Below, one piece after another: positions 1 through 6,981 of a DNA stretch of 15,090 nucleotides; the first letter of the stretch is position 1; each line of letters begins with the position of its first letter. Below the pieces are notes generated by a model. It was not told the DNA's origin. It searched no databases and saw nothing but the letters and a program-made list of their open reading frames with translations. The DNA lies in assembly GCA_900546895.1 (NCBI GenBank), contig UREO01000033.1, forward strand, positions 1-15,090. The letters run 5' to 3'. The position numbers and the translations under genes are program-made. Source of the DNA: an uncultured Oscillospiraceae bacterium. GTDB taxonomy: Bacteria > Bacillota > Clostridia > Oscillospirales > Acutalibacteraceae.

Positions 1-44
1 ATCTGCGCATGTCTCGTGGGCTCGGAGATGTGTATAAGAGACAG
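1..44. other. Nextera i7 adapter and index (technical sequence)
   Basis: Positions 11-44 read as the Nextera transposase adapter, with the 19-base mosaic end (AGATGTGTATAAGAGACAG) at 26-44. Positions 3-10 (CTGCGCAT) sit where the 8-base i7 index lies. The same sequence occurs in reverse complement at the right edge. This is library-construction sequence that survived trimming, not genome. An apparent short open reading frame starting at 16 is made from it and is not a gene. Confidence 0.98.
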
Positions 45-52
45 CCTAATAT

Positions 53-1132
53 CTAGAATATTTGGGGCAGATAAAACACGATCATATAACAGATCAGAAG
101 GCAGATTGCCAGAGAAGTGTTCACGCCGCCCTGCTCCTGCAGCTGGATTGCGGCAAGAGTCGCCTCCGGCGTATGTTGATGGATCTGCTCGATCTTATCG
201 ATACAGTGATTCAAATACCATTTGTTTCCGTTAAATCCCACCACCAGCATGAGGATGAACTGGATCAGCGCAATGACGGTCGGCACGCAGAACAGAAGAA
301 TCTGCTGGACCGGCTGCTGTGCAAGCTGTTCCGACACCTGCAGCAGCTGGGAATAGGTGGGCGAAGCCGTTTCGATGGAAATTCCCTGCTGTTGCATCAG
401 GGATTCCAGCAGCGGCATGGAAAAATTTAGGGACACATAGGTGGAGATCAGATACAGGACGGTCATGACCGCGGTAATCACGGAACCGATTTTGTACTGT
501 TTGCGGTACAGCATCCAGCCGCCCGAAAACAGGAACGCGCTGAAGTTGAAACGGTTTCTGTGAAAACGCTTGAGATTGAGGAATACCGGCAGATAATACT
601 GGGTATTGCCTTGTACCAGCTTGGCGAGGTCTCCCGCCGGGACGCTGCCGATCGGCTCGTTGGGGTTCACGCCGCCCATCGGGTCAAAGATAAACGGTAT
701 CGGTTGGCCCGGCTGACCTGGCTGGCCCGACGGAAAGGGGGCGCCTACCTGGGGAAAGCCGTTCTGAGGGAACCCGTGCTGAGGAAAGCCGCCGCTTTTG
801 GGGAAACCGGCGACATCCTGCTGGTTCATGGTCAGCGACTGGCCGCAGTGGTCACAGAACATCGCGTTCTGTGAATTCAGACTGCCGCAGCGCGGGCAGC
901 GTTTGGTTCTGTTTTCCGCCCCGTTTGCCGCCGTGTCGGCGGACTTGGGTTCCTTCTGCGGGGGAGTCCACGCGGCAGGGGTGCCGTGTTTGTCCGCAAA
1001 AACGCATTTGCCCGCCTGCGCGTAGCACTCGCGGTGATACGGCGCGCCGCATTCGGGGCAGACGACGATATCGTCGTCCCGTGCAAAAGGTTTTCCGCAG
1101 ACAGGGCAGTTTAAACCTGTATAGTCAATCAT
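53..1132 (-). CDS. RING-like zinc finger / zinc ribbon membrane protein (DUF2628-like)
   Basis: This 359-residue protein has a clear modular layout. Residues 9-36 form a treble-clef or RING-like zinc site (C9-x2-C12, C25-x2-C28, then H33 and C36; C43 nearby) resembling the prokaryotic RING family 1. Residues 79-96 are a second zinc ribbon (CPRC...CDHC). Residues about 110-147 are a Pro/Gly/Gln-rich linker with repeated FPQxG units. The C-terminal part has a WMLYRKQY signature (206-213), a helix at about 215-236, another at about 277-299 followed by GFNGNKWYLNH, and a last one at about 339-356. This pattern is typical of DUF2628 proteins. The start is ATG preceded by GGGAGGAT (1138-1145, minus strand). 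The gene is complete: the TAG stop lies 8 native bases before the adapter. The zinc fingers probably face the cytoplasm and bind protein or nucleic acid; the function is unknown. An E3-like role is only a structural analogy. Confidence 0.85.
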   Translation of the reverse strand: MIDYTGLNCPVCGKPFARDDDIVVCPECGAPYHRECYAQAGKCVFADKHGTPAAWTPPQKEPKSADTAANGAENRTKRCPRCGSLNSQNAMFCDHCGQSLTMNQQDVAGFPKSGGFPQHGFPQNGFPQVGAPFPSGQPGQPGQPIPFIFDPMGGVNPNEPIGSVPAGDLAKLVQGNTQYYLPVFLNLKRFHRNRFNFSAFLFSGGWMLYRKQYKIGSVITAVMTVLYLISTYVSLNFSMPLLESLMQQQGISIETASPTYSQLLQVSEQLAQQPVQQILLFCVPTVIALIQFILMLVVGFNGNKWYLNHCIDKIEQIHQHTPEATLAAIQLQEQGGVNTSLAICLLICYMIVFYLPQIF

Positions 1133-1197
1133 AGTTTATCCTCCCATAATGTAGATATCAATTACAGCGCTTCCAGTTAATTCTGCAACAAGGTTGT

Positions 1198-1228
1198 GTT
1201 CTTCCCCCGCCTTCGGCGGGGGAAGAAC
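1198..1228. other. Perfect GC-rich hairpin in leader of the RING-like gene
   Basis: GTTCTTCCCCCGC (1198-1210) pairs exactly with GCGGGGGAAGAAC (1216-1228). The C1211-G1215 pair extends it to 14 pairs with a TTC loop. It has no T-tract on either strand (the plus side reads CATGTTTTGTC), so it is not a textbook intrinsic terminator. It lies between the minus-strand promoter and the RING-like gene, in the predicted 5' leader. It could be a leader structure, a transcript-stabilising element or a dispersed palindromic repeat. Confidence 0.6.
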
Positions 1229-1276
1229 ATGTTTTGTCTCACAAACTGAAATGGATTTGCTATAGATATCAATCTT

Positions 1277-1306
1277 ATTATATTAACCTATTGTATATAA
1301 TTTCAA
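1277..1306 (-). promoter_or_regulatory. Sigma-A promoter for the RING-like gene
   Basis: Read on the minus strand, TTGAAA (1301-1306) and TATAAT (1277-1282) are separated by 18 bases. This predicts a start near 1270 and a leader of about 140 bases containing the 1198-1228 hairpin. Confidence 0.6.
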
Positions 1307-1414
1307 AAGAAACTTCAATAATATATTCAATAAGTTTTCACCTAATTCATAATTGACCGCGCGTCAGGCTTACGTCCGGCGCGGTGCGCGGGGCCTTTGT
1401 TCCGTAATTTCATC

Positions 1415-1443
1415 TTTACATTATACACGGAATAATTTATAAT
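1415..1443 (+). promoter_or_regulatory. Sigma-A promoter for prfB
   Basis: TTTACA (1415-1420) and TATAAT (1438-1443) are separated by 17 bases, close to consensus. The predicted start near 1450 gives a leader of about 130 bases before the prfB ATG. Confidence 0.7.
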
Positions 1444-1578
1444 TAATAACAATCATTGCATTTTCTACGGAAAGACCCAACTGTGTTTCCCATCCGCTTC
1501 CGGCGGAGGAAATACGGAATTACGCGATCAGCGGATTGAAAATCCTGTAATGGAATAATTTATTTGAAGGATGATAGT

Positions 1579-2706
1579 ATGCTGCAGTTTGAAGAAATGA
1601 AGCTTGCTTTGCAGGAGCTGGAACCCGATCTGAACGATCTGGCGGAAGCGCTTGGGCTGGAAGGCATGCGCGAAGAAATTGCGAAGCTCGACGAAAAAGC
1701 CGCTCAGCCCGGTTTCTGGGACGATATGAGCACTTCTCAAAAGGTTTTGCAGCGTTCCAGTATGCTGAAAAATAAGGCTGCTGCGTATGAACGGCTGAAA
1801 AATTCGTACGGAGATACGCTGGCATTAATAGAGCTTGCCAATGAGGAGGGGGACTTATCCCTTTTGCCGGAAGCGCAGGAGGAACTGAAAAAATTTCAGG
1901 ATGAGCTGGAAGCGCAGCGCCTTTCTACGCTGCTGACCGGGGAATATGACGGCAAAAACGCGATTTTGACGTTCCACGCGGGCGCCGGCGGGACGGAGGC
2001 GCAGGACTGGGCGGAAATGCTGTACCGCATGTACTGCCGCTGGGGCGAGCGCCACGGCTACAAGGTGGAAACGCTGGACTACCTGGACGGCGAAGAAGCG
2101 GGGCTGAAAAGCGCCAGTATCCTGATCGAAGGCATCAACGCCTACGGCTTCTTAAAAAGCGAGGCGGGTGTGCACAGGCTTGTCCGCGTATCCCCGTTCG
2201 ACGCCTCCGGCAGGAGGCACACCTCGTTTGCCTCTCTGGAAGTAATGCCGGAAATCGATGACGACGTGGAGGTCCAGATCAACCCGGAGGACATCAAAAT
2301 GGACGTTTACCGGGCGAGCGGCGCGGGCGGACAGAAGGTCAACAAGACCTCCTCCGCAGTGCGCCTGACCCATATCCCCACGGGAATCGTGGTATCCTGC
2401 CAGGTGGAGCGCAGCCAGTACCAAAACCGCGACGTGGCGATGAGAATGCTGAAATCCAAGCTGGTCGAAATCAAGGAGCGCGAAAATCTGGAGCGAATCG
2501 AGGACATCAAGGGCGTTCAGAAGGAAATTGCGTGGGGCTCGCAAATTCGTTCCTATGTCTTTATGCCCTATACATTGGCCAAGGACCACCGCACCGGCTT
2601 TGAATCGGGTAACATCAACGCCGTGATGGACGGCGATCTGGACGGCTTTATCAACGCCTACCTGAAAGCGCAGAGCCTTGACGCTCTCGGCGAAAATATC
2701 GAATAA
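1579..2706 (+). CDS. prfB: Peptide chain release factor 2 (RF2)
   Basis: RF2 recognises UGA and UAA stop codons in the ribosomal A site and triggers peptidyl-tRNA hydrolysis. Starting at ATG 1579, the protein has 375 residues. The codon-recognition tripeptide SPF falls at 205-207 and the catalytic GGQ at 250-252, exactly the E. coli RF2 numbering. The start is supported by AAGGA (1567-1571) 7 bases upstream; an in-frame TTG at 1564 has no such site and would add five residues. Many bacteria control prfB by a programmed +1 frameshift at CUU UGA after codon 25. Here codon 25 is CTT (1651-1653) but is followed by GGG, so the gene is read in one frame without a stop and that feedback cannot operate. 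It has its own promoter and terminator. Confidence 0.97.
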   Translation: MLQFEEMKLALQELEPDLNDLAEALGLEGMREEIAKLDEKAAQPGFWDDMSTSQKVLQRSSMLKNKAAAYERLKNSYGDTLALIELANEEGDLSLLPEAQEELKKFQDELEAQRLSTLLTGEYDGKNAILTFHAGAGGTEAQDWAEMLYRMYCRWGERHGYKVETLDYLDGEEAGLKSASILIEGINAYGFLKSEAGVHRLVRVSPFDASGRRHTSFASLEVMPEIDDDVEVQINPEDIKMDVYRASGAGGQKVNKTSSAVRLTHIPTGIVVSCQVERSQYQNRDVAMRMLKSKLVEIKERENLERIEDIKGVQKEIAWGSQIRSYVFMPYTLAKDHRTGFESGNINAVMDGDLDGFINAYLKAQSLDALGENIE

Positions 2707-2715
2707 AATAAGCAA

Positions 2716-2747
2716 GGGGCTGCAATGCGCAGCCCCCGTTTTGTTTT
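2716..2747 (+). terminator. Intrinsic terminator after prfB, possibly bidirectional
   Basis: GGGGCTGC (2716-2723) pairs with GCAGCCCC (2729-2736) around an AATGC loop, followed by CGTTTTGTTTT. It lies between the convergent prfB and dnaI-like genes. On the opposite strand the hairpin is followed by TTGCTTATTTTA, so it may also stop the minus operon. Confidence 0.85.
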
Positions 2748-3742
2748 CAGCACTGATTTTTTAGCAGCTTTTGCAGCCGGTTGTCCCTTCCGCTGAAAAG
2801 AACGCGCACATAATCCCCCATGATTCTGGAAGCAAAGCGTTCCGTATACCGTTCCTGCAGCTCCAGGATGGAAAGGTTTGTGCTGATGATGGTCGGTTTC
2901 TGGGTCATCAGCCGTGTATTGACGATGTTGTAGATTTCGGCGCAGGAAAATGCGGTTCGGAATTCCGTGCCCAGGTCGTCCAGAATCAGCAGGTCGCAGT
3001 CCAGAATCATGCGGCCCGTGTTTCCCTCGTCGCGGCCGAAATGTTCTCGCTCCAGCTTGGTAATCATGTTATTGACGGAGCAGTAAATTACGCCGAACCC
3101 CTTTTGAATGACCGTATTGGCAATGGCGAGCGACAGGTGCGTTTTGCCCAGTCCCGTAGCGCCCTGCATGATCAGGCTGGGGGAGGAAAGGGAAAAGCTG
3201 TCCGCGTATCTGCGGCAGTTGCGGTACACGCCTTCCATCATGCTGCGCGGGGACCTTGCCGTGTCGCTTTCGGCCTTGTCCGGGTAAAAATCCAGCGAAA
3301 AGCTTTCAAAGGTGGAAAGCTTCAGCGGCGTAAGGGCGTTTAAGGAATCATAAGCCTGTGCGCGGAGAAGCTTCTTCATGCATTCGCACATCCTGCCGTC
3401 AACGTACCCGGTGTCGCCGCAGAGTTTGCAGGAATACTCCGGCTCCAAATAATGCTCATCGTAGCCGAGGGAATTCAGTTTTTTCTTTAATTGGCTTTGA
3501 AGGGCCAGATTTTCCGCTTTCAAGCGGGTGAGCTGCTCTCTGGCGCTGCCGCCGCCCAAAACCGCCCTTGCCGCGGCGATTGCCGTGCGCGACAGAACGG
3601 ACTCGATTTCGGCGGCTTCCGGGCAGATTCCGTAAAACGCCGCCTTCCGCTGCGCGGCCATGTCCACCGCTTTTTTACGGCGTTCGGAAAGAATCTGTTC
3701 CGCGCTTTCATAAATCTCCCTGCTGTAGCCCAATGCGATCAC
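2747..3742 (-). CDS. DnaI/DnaC-type helicase loader ATPase
   Basis: This 331-residue AAA+ ATPase most likely loads the replicative helicase at the origin with the DnaD-like protein encoded just upstream. The N-terminal half is charged and helical, with a four-cysteine zinc site (C105, C108, C119, C121), as in the zinc-binding N-domain of Bacillus DnaI. The C-terminal AAA+ core has Walker A GATGLGKTH (194-202), Walker B LLILDDLG (251-258), sensor-1 STN (287-289), and R302 and R306 in the ERFASR segment as arginine-finger candidates. The start is GTG (3740-3742), overlapping the upstream TGA by four bases (GTGA), which implies translational coupling. IstB transposition helpers share the fold, but no transposase is present and the dnaD neighbour favours a replication role. 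Confidence 0.88.
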   Translation of the reverse strand: MIALGYSREIYESAEQILSERRKKAVDMAAQRKAAFYGICPEAAEIESVLSRTAIAAARAVLGGGSAREQLTRLKAENLALQSQLKKKLNSLGYDEHYLEPEYSCKLCGDTGYVDGRMCECMKKLLRAQAYDSLNALTPLKLSTFESFSLDFYPDKAESDTARSPRSMMEGVYRNCRRYADSFSLSSPSLIMQGATGLGKTHLSLAIANTVIQKGFGVIYCSVNNMITKLEREHFGRDEGNTGRMILDCDLLILDDLGTEFRTAFSCAEIYNIVNTRLMTQKPTIISTNLSILELQERYTERFASRIMGDYVRVLFSGRDNRLQKLLKNQC

Positions 3743-4776
3743 TTCCTGTCAAAATTGTCAAAAACGCTGGAACGCTCGTATTCTTCAATGTCATAGGAGG
3801 TTTTCTGCGGTTTGGTGCTTTTGCGCGCGGCCGCCCTGTCTTCCTTGTCCTTCTGCGCCTGTTCCAGCGTGGAAATGCCTTCCCGGTTCCAGCGCTCCAG
3901 AATCTTGTTCATGTAGCTGATGCTGAATTTTCCAGTGTTGTCCACACTGCGTTCATACGCCTCGTGAATCAGCGGAAGAGTAAATTTCCACTGCGTGACC
4001 CAGACTGAGGCGAATGCCTGCTCCTTGGTGGAGGGCGCGCGGTGGGGAATACCGGCCGCCTGTTCGACCACGCGCCACGCCTTTTGGCCTTCGTCCAGCC
4101 TGCGCAGCTTTTCCTCCGCTTTTTCATGGGTAAAGATTTCCTCGTCGGCCCAGCTCATGGCCACCTTCTCTATGTAACGGGTGTTTGCCTTGCCGATGCT
4201 GACCACATACTGCAGCAGCATGATGATCACGTCCGCGGGCAGCCCGAAATCATCGTGCAGCATCAGAAGCATGGCGGAGTCCCCGTTGGAAATCAGCCGC
4301 CCCAGAATCTGCTCGGCCTCCTGCATCAGGCAGGCGATTTCCGTCGATTCGCCGATCCTTTTCGCGACGAAGGCGTTGTCGGGCTTTTGCGGGCGGGAAA
4401 GCAGCTTGTGCGGTTTTTCGGCGGGCGCCGCCTCCTGCTTTTCCGGTTCGTGTTCCGGATCTTTTTTTTTCGGGACAGCTTCTTTATTTTCAGGTATGGC
4501 CGAAGCCTCTTCTTTTTCCGGCGGCGTCAGTTCTTTGTCCTTTTCACAGAAAAGCCCCGTTTGCTGCCAGTAGAGCATGGCGTCGGCAACATCGGCCTTG
4601 TCAATGCACAGCGCTTTCGCAATATCCGTCGCTTCGAAGGGGTCGCCCGCGTGGCGAAGCTCCCATAAAAGCACCTTTAGCTGAACGGAACCGGCCAGCT
4701 TGATATGTTGATCAACTACGGAGCAGGGCACCGCGAAAACGGAGTTCCAATCTCCGAGATTAATGGAATAACTCAT
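3739..4776 (-). CDS. DnaD-domain replication initiation protein
   Basis: This 345-residue protein belongs to the DnaD/DnaB(Gram-positive) group, which remodels origin DNA and helps recruit the helicase loader. Residues 1-80 form a winged-helix-like N-terminal domain. Residues 80-135 are a Pro/Glu/Lys-rich disordered linker. There are two DnaB_2-type domains, at about 148-220 and 252-310. The second contains SYMNKILERW (287-296), close to the conserved YxxxIxxxW DNA-binding signature, and a basic tail follows. The ATG is preceded by GAAAGGTGA (4786-4794). Two DnaB_2 copies resemble Firmicutes phage-like or DnaB/DnaD hybrids more than the single-copy B. subtilis DnaD. It is the first gene of an operon with the helicase loader. 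Confidence 0.88.
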   Translation of the reverse strand: MSYSINLGDWNSVFAVPCSVVDQHIKLAGSVQLKVLLWELRHAGDPFEATDIAKALCIDKADVADAMLYWQQTGLFCEKDKELTPPEKEEASAIPENKEAVPKKKDPEHEPEKQEAAPAEKPHKLLSRPQKPDNAFVAKRIGESTEIACLMQEAEQILGRLISNGDSAMLLMLHDDFGLPADVIIMLLQYVVSIGKANTRYIEKVAMSWADEEIFTHEKAEEKLRRLDEGQKAWRVVEQAAGIPHRAPSTKEQAFASVWVTQWKFTLPLIHEAYERSVDNTGKFSISYMNKILERWNREGISTLEQAQKDKEDRAAARKSTKPQKTSYDIEEYERSSVFDNFDRK

Positions 4777-4828
4777 AATAGAGAGTCACCTTTCTAAACA
4801 ATTCAGTTCGTTTTTCGTCTTGTTTGTT

Positions 4829-4837
4829 ATTATAGCA
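4829..4837 (-). promoter_or_regulatory. Extended -10 promoter for the dnaD-dnaI operon
   Basis: On the minus strand the sequence reads TGCTATAAT, an extended -10 element, 52 bases upstream of the dnaD-like start. The -35 at the expected distance (TTCCCT, 4852-4857) is poor, which fits an extended -10 type promoter. Confidence 0.5.
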
Positions 4838-4892
4838 TAAGGATGCAAAATAGGGAATTGAAAAAAGACGGAGAATATTTTTGAAAATCCCC

Positions 4893-4922
4893 TTGACAAA
4901 AGGTCGAGTTTTGTCCTATAAT
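4893..4922 (+). promoter_or_regulatory. Sigma-A promoter for tRNA-Gly
   Basis: Perfect TTGACA (4893-4898) and TATAAT (4917-4922) hexamers are separated by 18 bases, 17 bases before the mature tRNA 5' end. This strength is expected for a stable RNA. It is divergent from the dnaD promoter. Confidence 0.85.
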
Positions 4923-4939
4923 AATTCACGCACCAATTT

Positions 4940-5015
4940 GCGAATGTAGCTCATCTGGTAGAGCGCCACCTTGCCAAGGTGGAGGTAGCGAGTTCGAGCC
5001 TCGTCGTTCGCTCCA
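4940..5015 (+). tRNA. tRNA-Gly (anticodon GCC)
   Basis: The 76-base gene folds as a cloverleaf. The acceptor stem is GCGAATG with CGTTCGC (one G-U pair). The anticodon stem is CCACC/GGTGG around loop TTGCCAA, giving anticodon GCC at 4973-4975. The T-arm carries GTTCGAGCC. The discriminator is T followed by encoded CCA (5013-5015). It is transcribed alone from its own promoter and ends at a strong terminator. It decodes GGC and GGU glycine codons. Confidence 0.97.
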
Positions 5016-5024
5016 ATATTGCGA

Positions 5025-5052
5025 AGCGCCGGTATTCTGCCGGCGCTTTTTT
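5025..5052 (+). terminator. Intrinsic terminator after tRNA-Gly
   Basis: AGCGCCGG (5025-5032) pairs with CCGGCGCT (5040-5047) around a 7-base loop, followed by six Ts. Confidence 0.92.
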
Positions 5053-5086
5053 GTCGGATAGGTCCGTGCTTTATTCGCGGCGCTTA

Positions 5087-5115
5087 TTCACAAATATTTG
5101 GAAATGTGGTATAAT
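5087..5115 (+). promoter_or_regulatory. Sigma-A promoter for typA
   Basis: TTCACA (5087-5092) and TATAAT (5110-5115) are separated by 17 bases, with an extended TGG before the -10 (TGGTATAAT). The predicted start near 5122 gives a leader of about 38 bases. Confidence 0.75.
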
Positions 5116-5159
5116 ATTAAAGTTTTGTGAACTATTAGATTAAAGAGGGAATATCAATT

Positions 5160-6980
5160 ATGGATTTAAGAAATGACATTCGAAATGTTGCAATTATCGC
5201 GCACGTCGACCACGGAAAAACCACACTGGTCGATCAGCTGCTGAAACAAAGCGGCATTTTCCGTGCCAATGAGAATGTTGCGGAGCGGGTCATGGATTCC
5301 AACGACCTTGAGCGCGAACGCGGCATCACCATCCTTTCCAAAAATACGGCCGTGATGTACGACGGCGTCAAAATTAATATCGTGGACACTCCGGGCCACG
5401 CGGATTTCGGCGGCGAGGTGGAACGCATCCTGATGATGGTGGACGGCGTCCTGCTTTTGGTGGACGCGTTTGAGGGCTGTATGCCGCAGACGCGCTTCGT
5501 GCTGAAAAAGGCGCTCGGCCTCGGCAAAAAGCCTCTGGTGGTCGTCAACAAGATCGACCGTCCGGGCGCGAGGCCGGCGGAGGTGGTGGACGAGGTGCTC
5601 GACCTGTTTATTGAGCTGGGCGCCAATGACGACCAGCTGGAATTCCCGGTCGTTTATGCTTCCGGCCGCGACGGCTACTCTACTCTGGACCCGGATGTGC
5701 CGGGGAAGGATATGACTCCGCTCTTCGACGCCATCCTTCAGGATATCCCTGCGCCGCAGGGCGACTTAAACGGGCCGACACAGGTCCTGTTTTCCAATAT
5801 TGACTACGACGACTACGTCGGCAGGATCGGGATCGGGCGCGTGGAACGCGGCGAGGTTCACAGCGGGGAAAATGTCGTTCTTTGCTGCCGCGACGGCGAG
5901 CAGAAGAATGTCAAGGTTGCCAAGCTGTATCAGTTTGAGGGACTGAAGCGGGTGGAGGTGCAGGAGGCCAGACTGGGCGATCTGGTCGCCGTTTCCGGCA
6001 TCACCGGTCTGAATATCGGGGAAACCGCCTGCGCGCCGGAATGTATTGAGCCGCTGCCCTTCGTTAAGATAGACGAGCCTACCGTTTCAATGATGTTCAT
6101 GGTCAACAACAGCCCGTTCGCCGGAAGAGAAGGCAAATACGTTACCTCGCGCAATCTGCGCGACCGCCTTTTCAAAGAAGTGGAAACCAATGTCGCCATG
6201 CGTGTGGAAGAGACCGACTCCGCGGATACCTTTAAGGTGTCCGGGCGCGGCGAGCTGCACCTTTCTATTTTAATCGAGCAGATGCGCCGCCAGAACTACG
6301 AGTTTCAGGTTTCCGCGCCGCATGTGATCTATAAGACCATCGACGGGAAAAAATGCGAGCCGATGGAACTGCTCATGATCGAAGTGCCCGACAGTTACGT
6401 CGGTGCCGTCATGGAAAAGCTGGGCAACCGCAAGGCCGAAATTCTCAACATGGGCACGCGCGACACCGGCATGACCCATCTTGAGTTTAAAATTCCGGCC
6501 CGCTGCCTGATGGGCTACCGTCAGGAATTTTTGACGGACACCAACGGCAACGGAATCATGAACAATGTGTTTGATTCCTACGAGCCGTATAAGGGCGACG
6601 TCCAGACGCGCGCGCAGGGTTCGCTGGTCGCGCACGAAACCGGCGAGTCCACCGGCTACGGCCTTTTCTACGCGCAGGACCGCGGCCGCCTGTTTATCGG
6701 GCCGGGCGTCGAGGTGTACGAAGGCATGATTGTCGGCGCAAGCCCGAAATCCGACGATATTGTCGTCAATATCTGCAAGAAAAAACATGTTACCAATACC
6801 CGCGCATCCGGTTCGGACGATGCTTTGAAGCTTACACCGCACACGGTTCTAAGCCTGGAACAGAGCCTTGAGTTTATCCGCAATGATGAACTGGTGGAGG
6901 TGACGCCAAATAGCATCCGCATGCGTAAGATGGTACTGAGTAAAGAGCTTCGGATGAAACAGGCGAGTAAGAATAAATGA
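5160..6980 (+). CDS. typA: Ribosome-associated translational GTPase TypA/BipA
   Basis: TypA is an EF-G/LepA-like GTPase that binds the 70S/50S ribosome and assists assembly and stress or low-temperature adaptation. The 606 residues match the usual family length (about 607). G motifs are G1 AHVDHGKT (14-21), G2 RGIT (54-57), G3 DTPGH (76-80, with catalytic-type H80) and G4 NKID (130-133). EF-G-like domains and the C-terminal TypA-specific domain follow (for example the GTRDTGMTHLEFKIPARCLMG region and the KKKHVTNTRASGSDD segment). The start is ATG with GAGGG at 5145-5149. It is followed after one base by the exonuclease gene, so the two are probably cotranscribed. Confidence 0.97.
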   Translation: MDLRNDIRNVAIIAHVDHGKTTLVDQLLKQSGIFRANENVAERVMDSNDLERERGITILSKNTAVMYDGVKINIVDTPGHADFGGEVERILMMVDGVLLLVDAFEGCMPQTRFVLKKALGLGKKPLVVVNKIDRPGARPAEVVDEVLDLFIELGANDDQLEFPVVYASGRDGYSTLDPDVPGKDMTPLFDAILQDIPAPQGDLNGPTQVLFSNIDYDDYVGRIGIGRVERGEVHSGENVVLCCRDGEQKNVKVAKLYQFEGLKRVEVQEARLGDLVAVSGITGLNIGETACAPECIEPLPFVKIDEPTVSMMFMVNNSPFAGREGKYVTSRNLRDRLFKEVETNVAMRVEETDSADTFKVSGRGELHLSILIEQMRRQNYEFQVSAPHVIYKTIDGKKCEPMELLMIEVPDSYVGAVMEKLGNRKAEILNMGTRDTGMTHLEFKIPARCLMGYRQEFLTDTNGNGIMNNVFDSYEPYKGDVQTRAQGSLVAHETGESTGYGLFYAQDRGRLFIGPGVEVYEGMIVGASPKSDDIVVNICKKKHVTNTRASGSDDALKLTPHTVLSLEQSLEFIRNDELVEVTPNSIRMRKMVLSKELRMKQASKNK

Positions 6981-6981
6981 T

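Larger units (their letters stand above)
1133..1578. other. Divergent intergenic region, 446 bases
   Basis: This AT-rich region lies between the RING-like gene and prfB. It holds a minus-strand promoter (1277-1306), a plus-strand promoter (1415-1443), a strong hairpin (1198-1228), and a weaker GC-rich inverted repeat ACCGCGC/GCGCGGT (1356-1362 and 1379-1385) in an otherwise AT-rich stretch. In the prfB leader a further small hairpin is possible at about 1486-1512 (TTTCC/GGAAA with CCGC/GCGG). I find no open reading frame with a plausible ribosome site and no recognisable riboswitch or RNA family. Confidence 0.6.

Noticed and set aside
1..44. Terminal inverted repeat of a transposon or linear plasmid, with 15045-15090
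   Set aside because: The sequence is the Nextera adapter with an index, not biological.
16..234. Short plus-strand reading frame at the left edge
   Set aside because: It begins within adapter sequence and is antisense to the well-supported RING-like gene.
1564..1578. TTG start for prfB five codons upstream
   Set aside because: ATG 1579 has AAGGA at correct spacing and gives exact RF2 numbering; the TTG lies before that site.
1133..1578. Riboswitch or T-box in the prfB leader region
   Set aside because: No conserved T-box or riboswitch core was recognised; only local hairpins are visible.
2747..3742. IstB-type transposition helper
   Set aside because: No transposase or IS ends nearby; zinc N-domain and overlap with a DnaD-like gene indicate a replication helicase loader.
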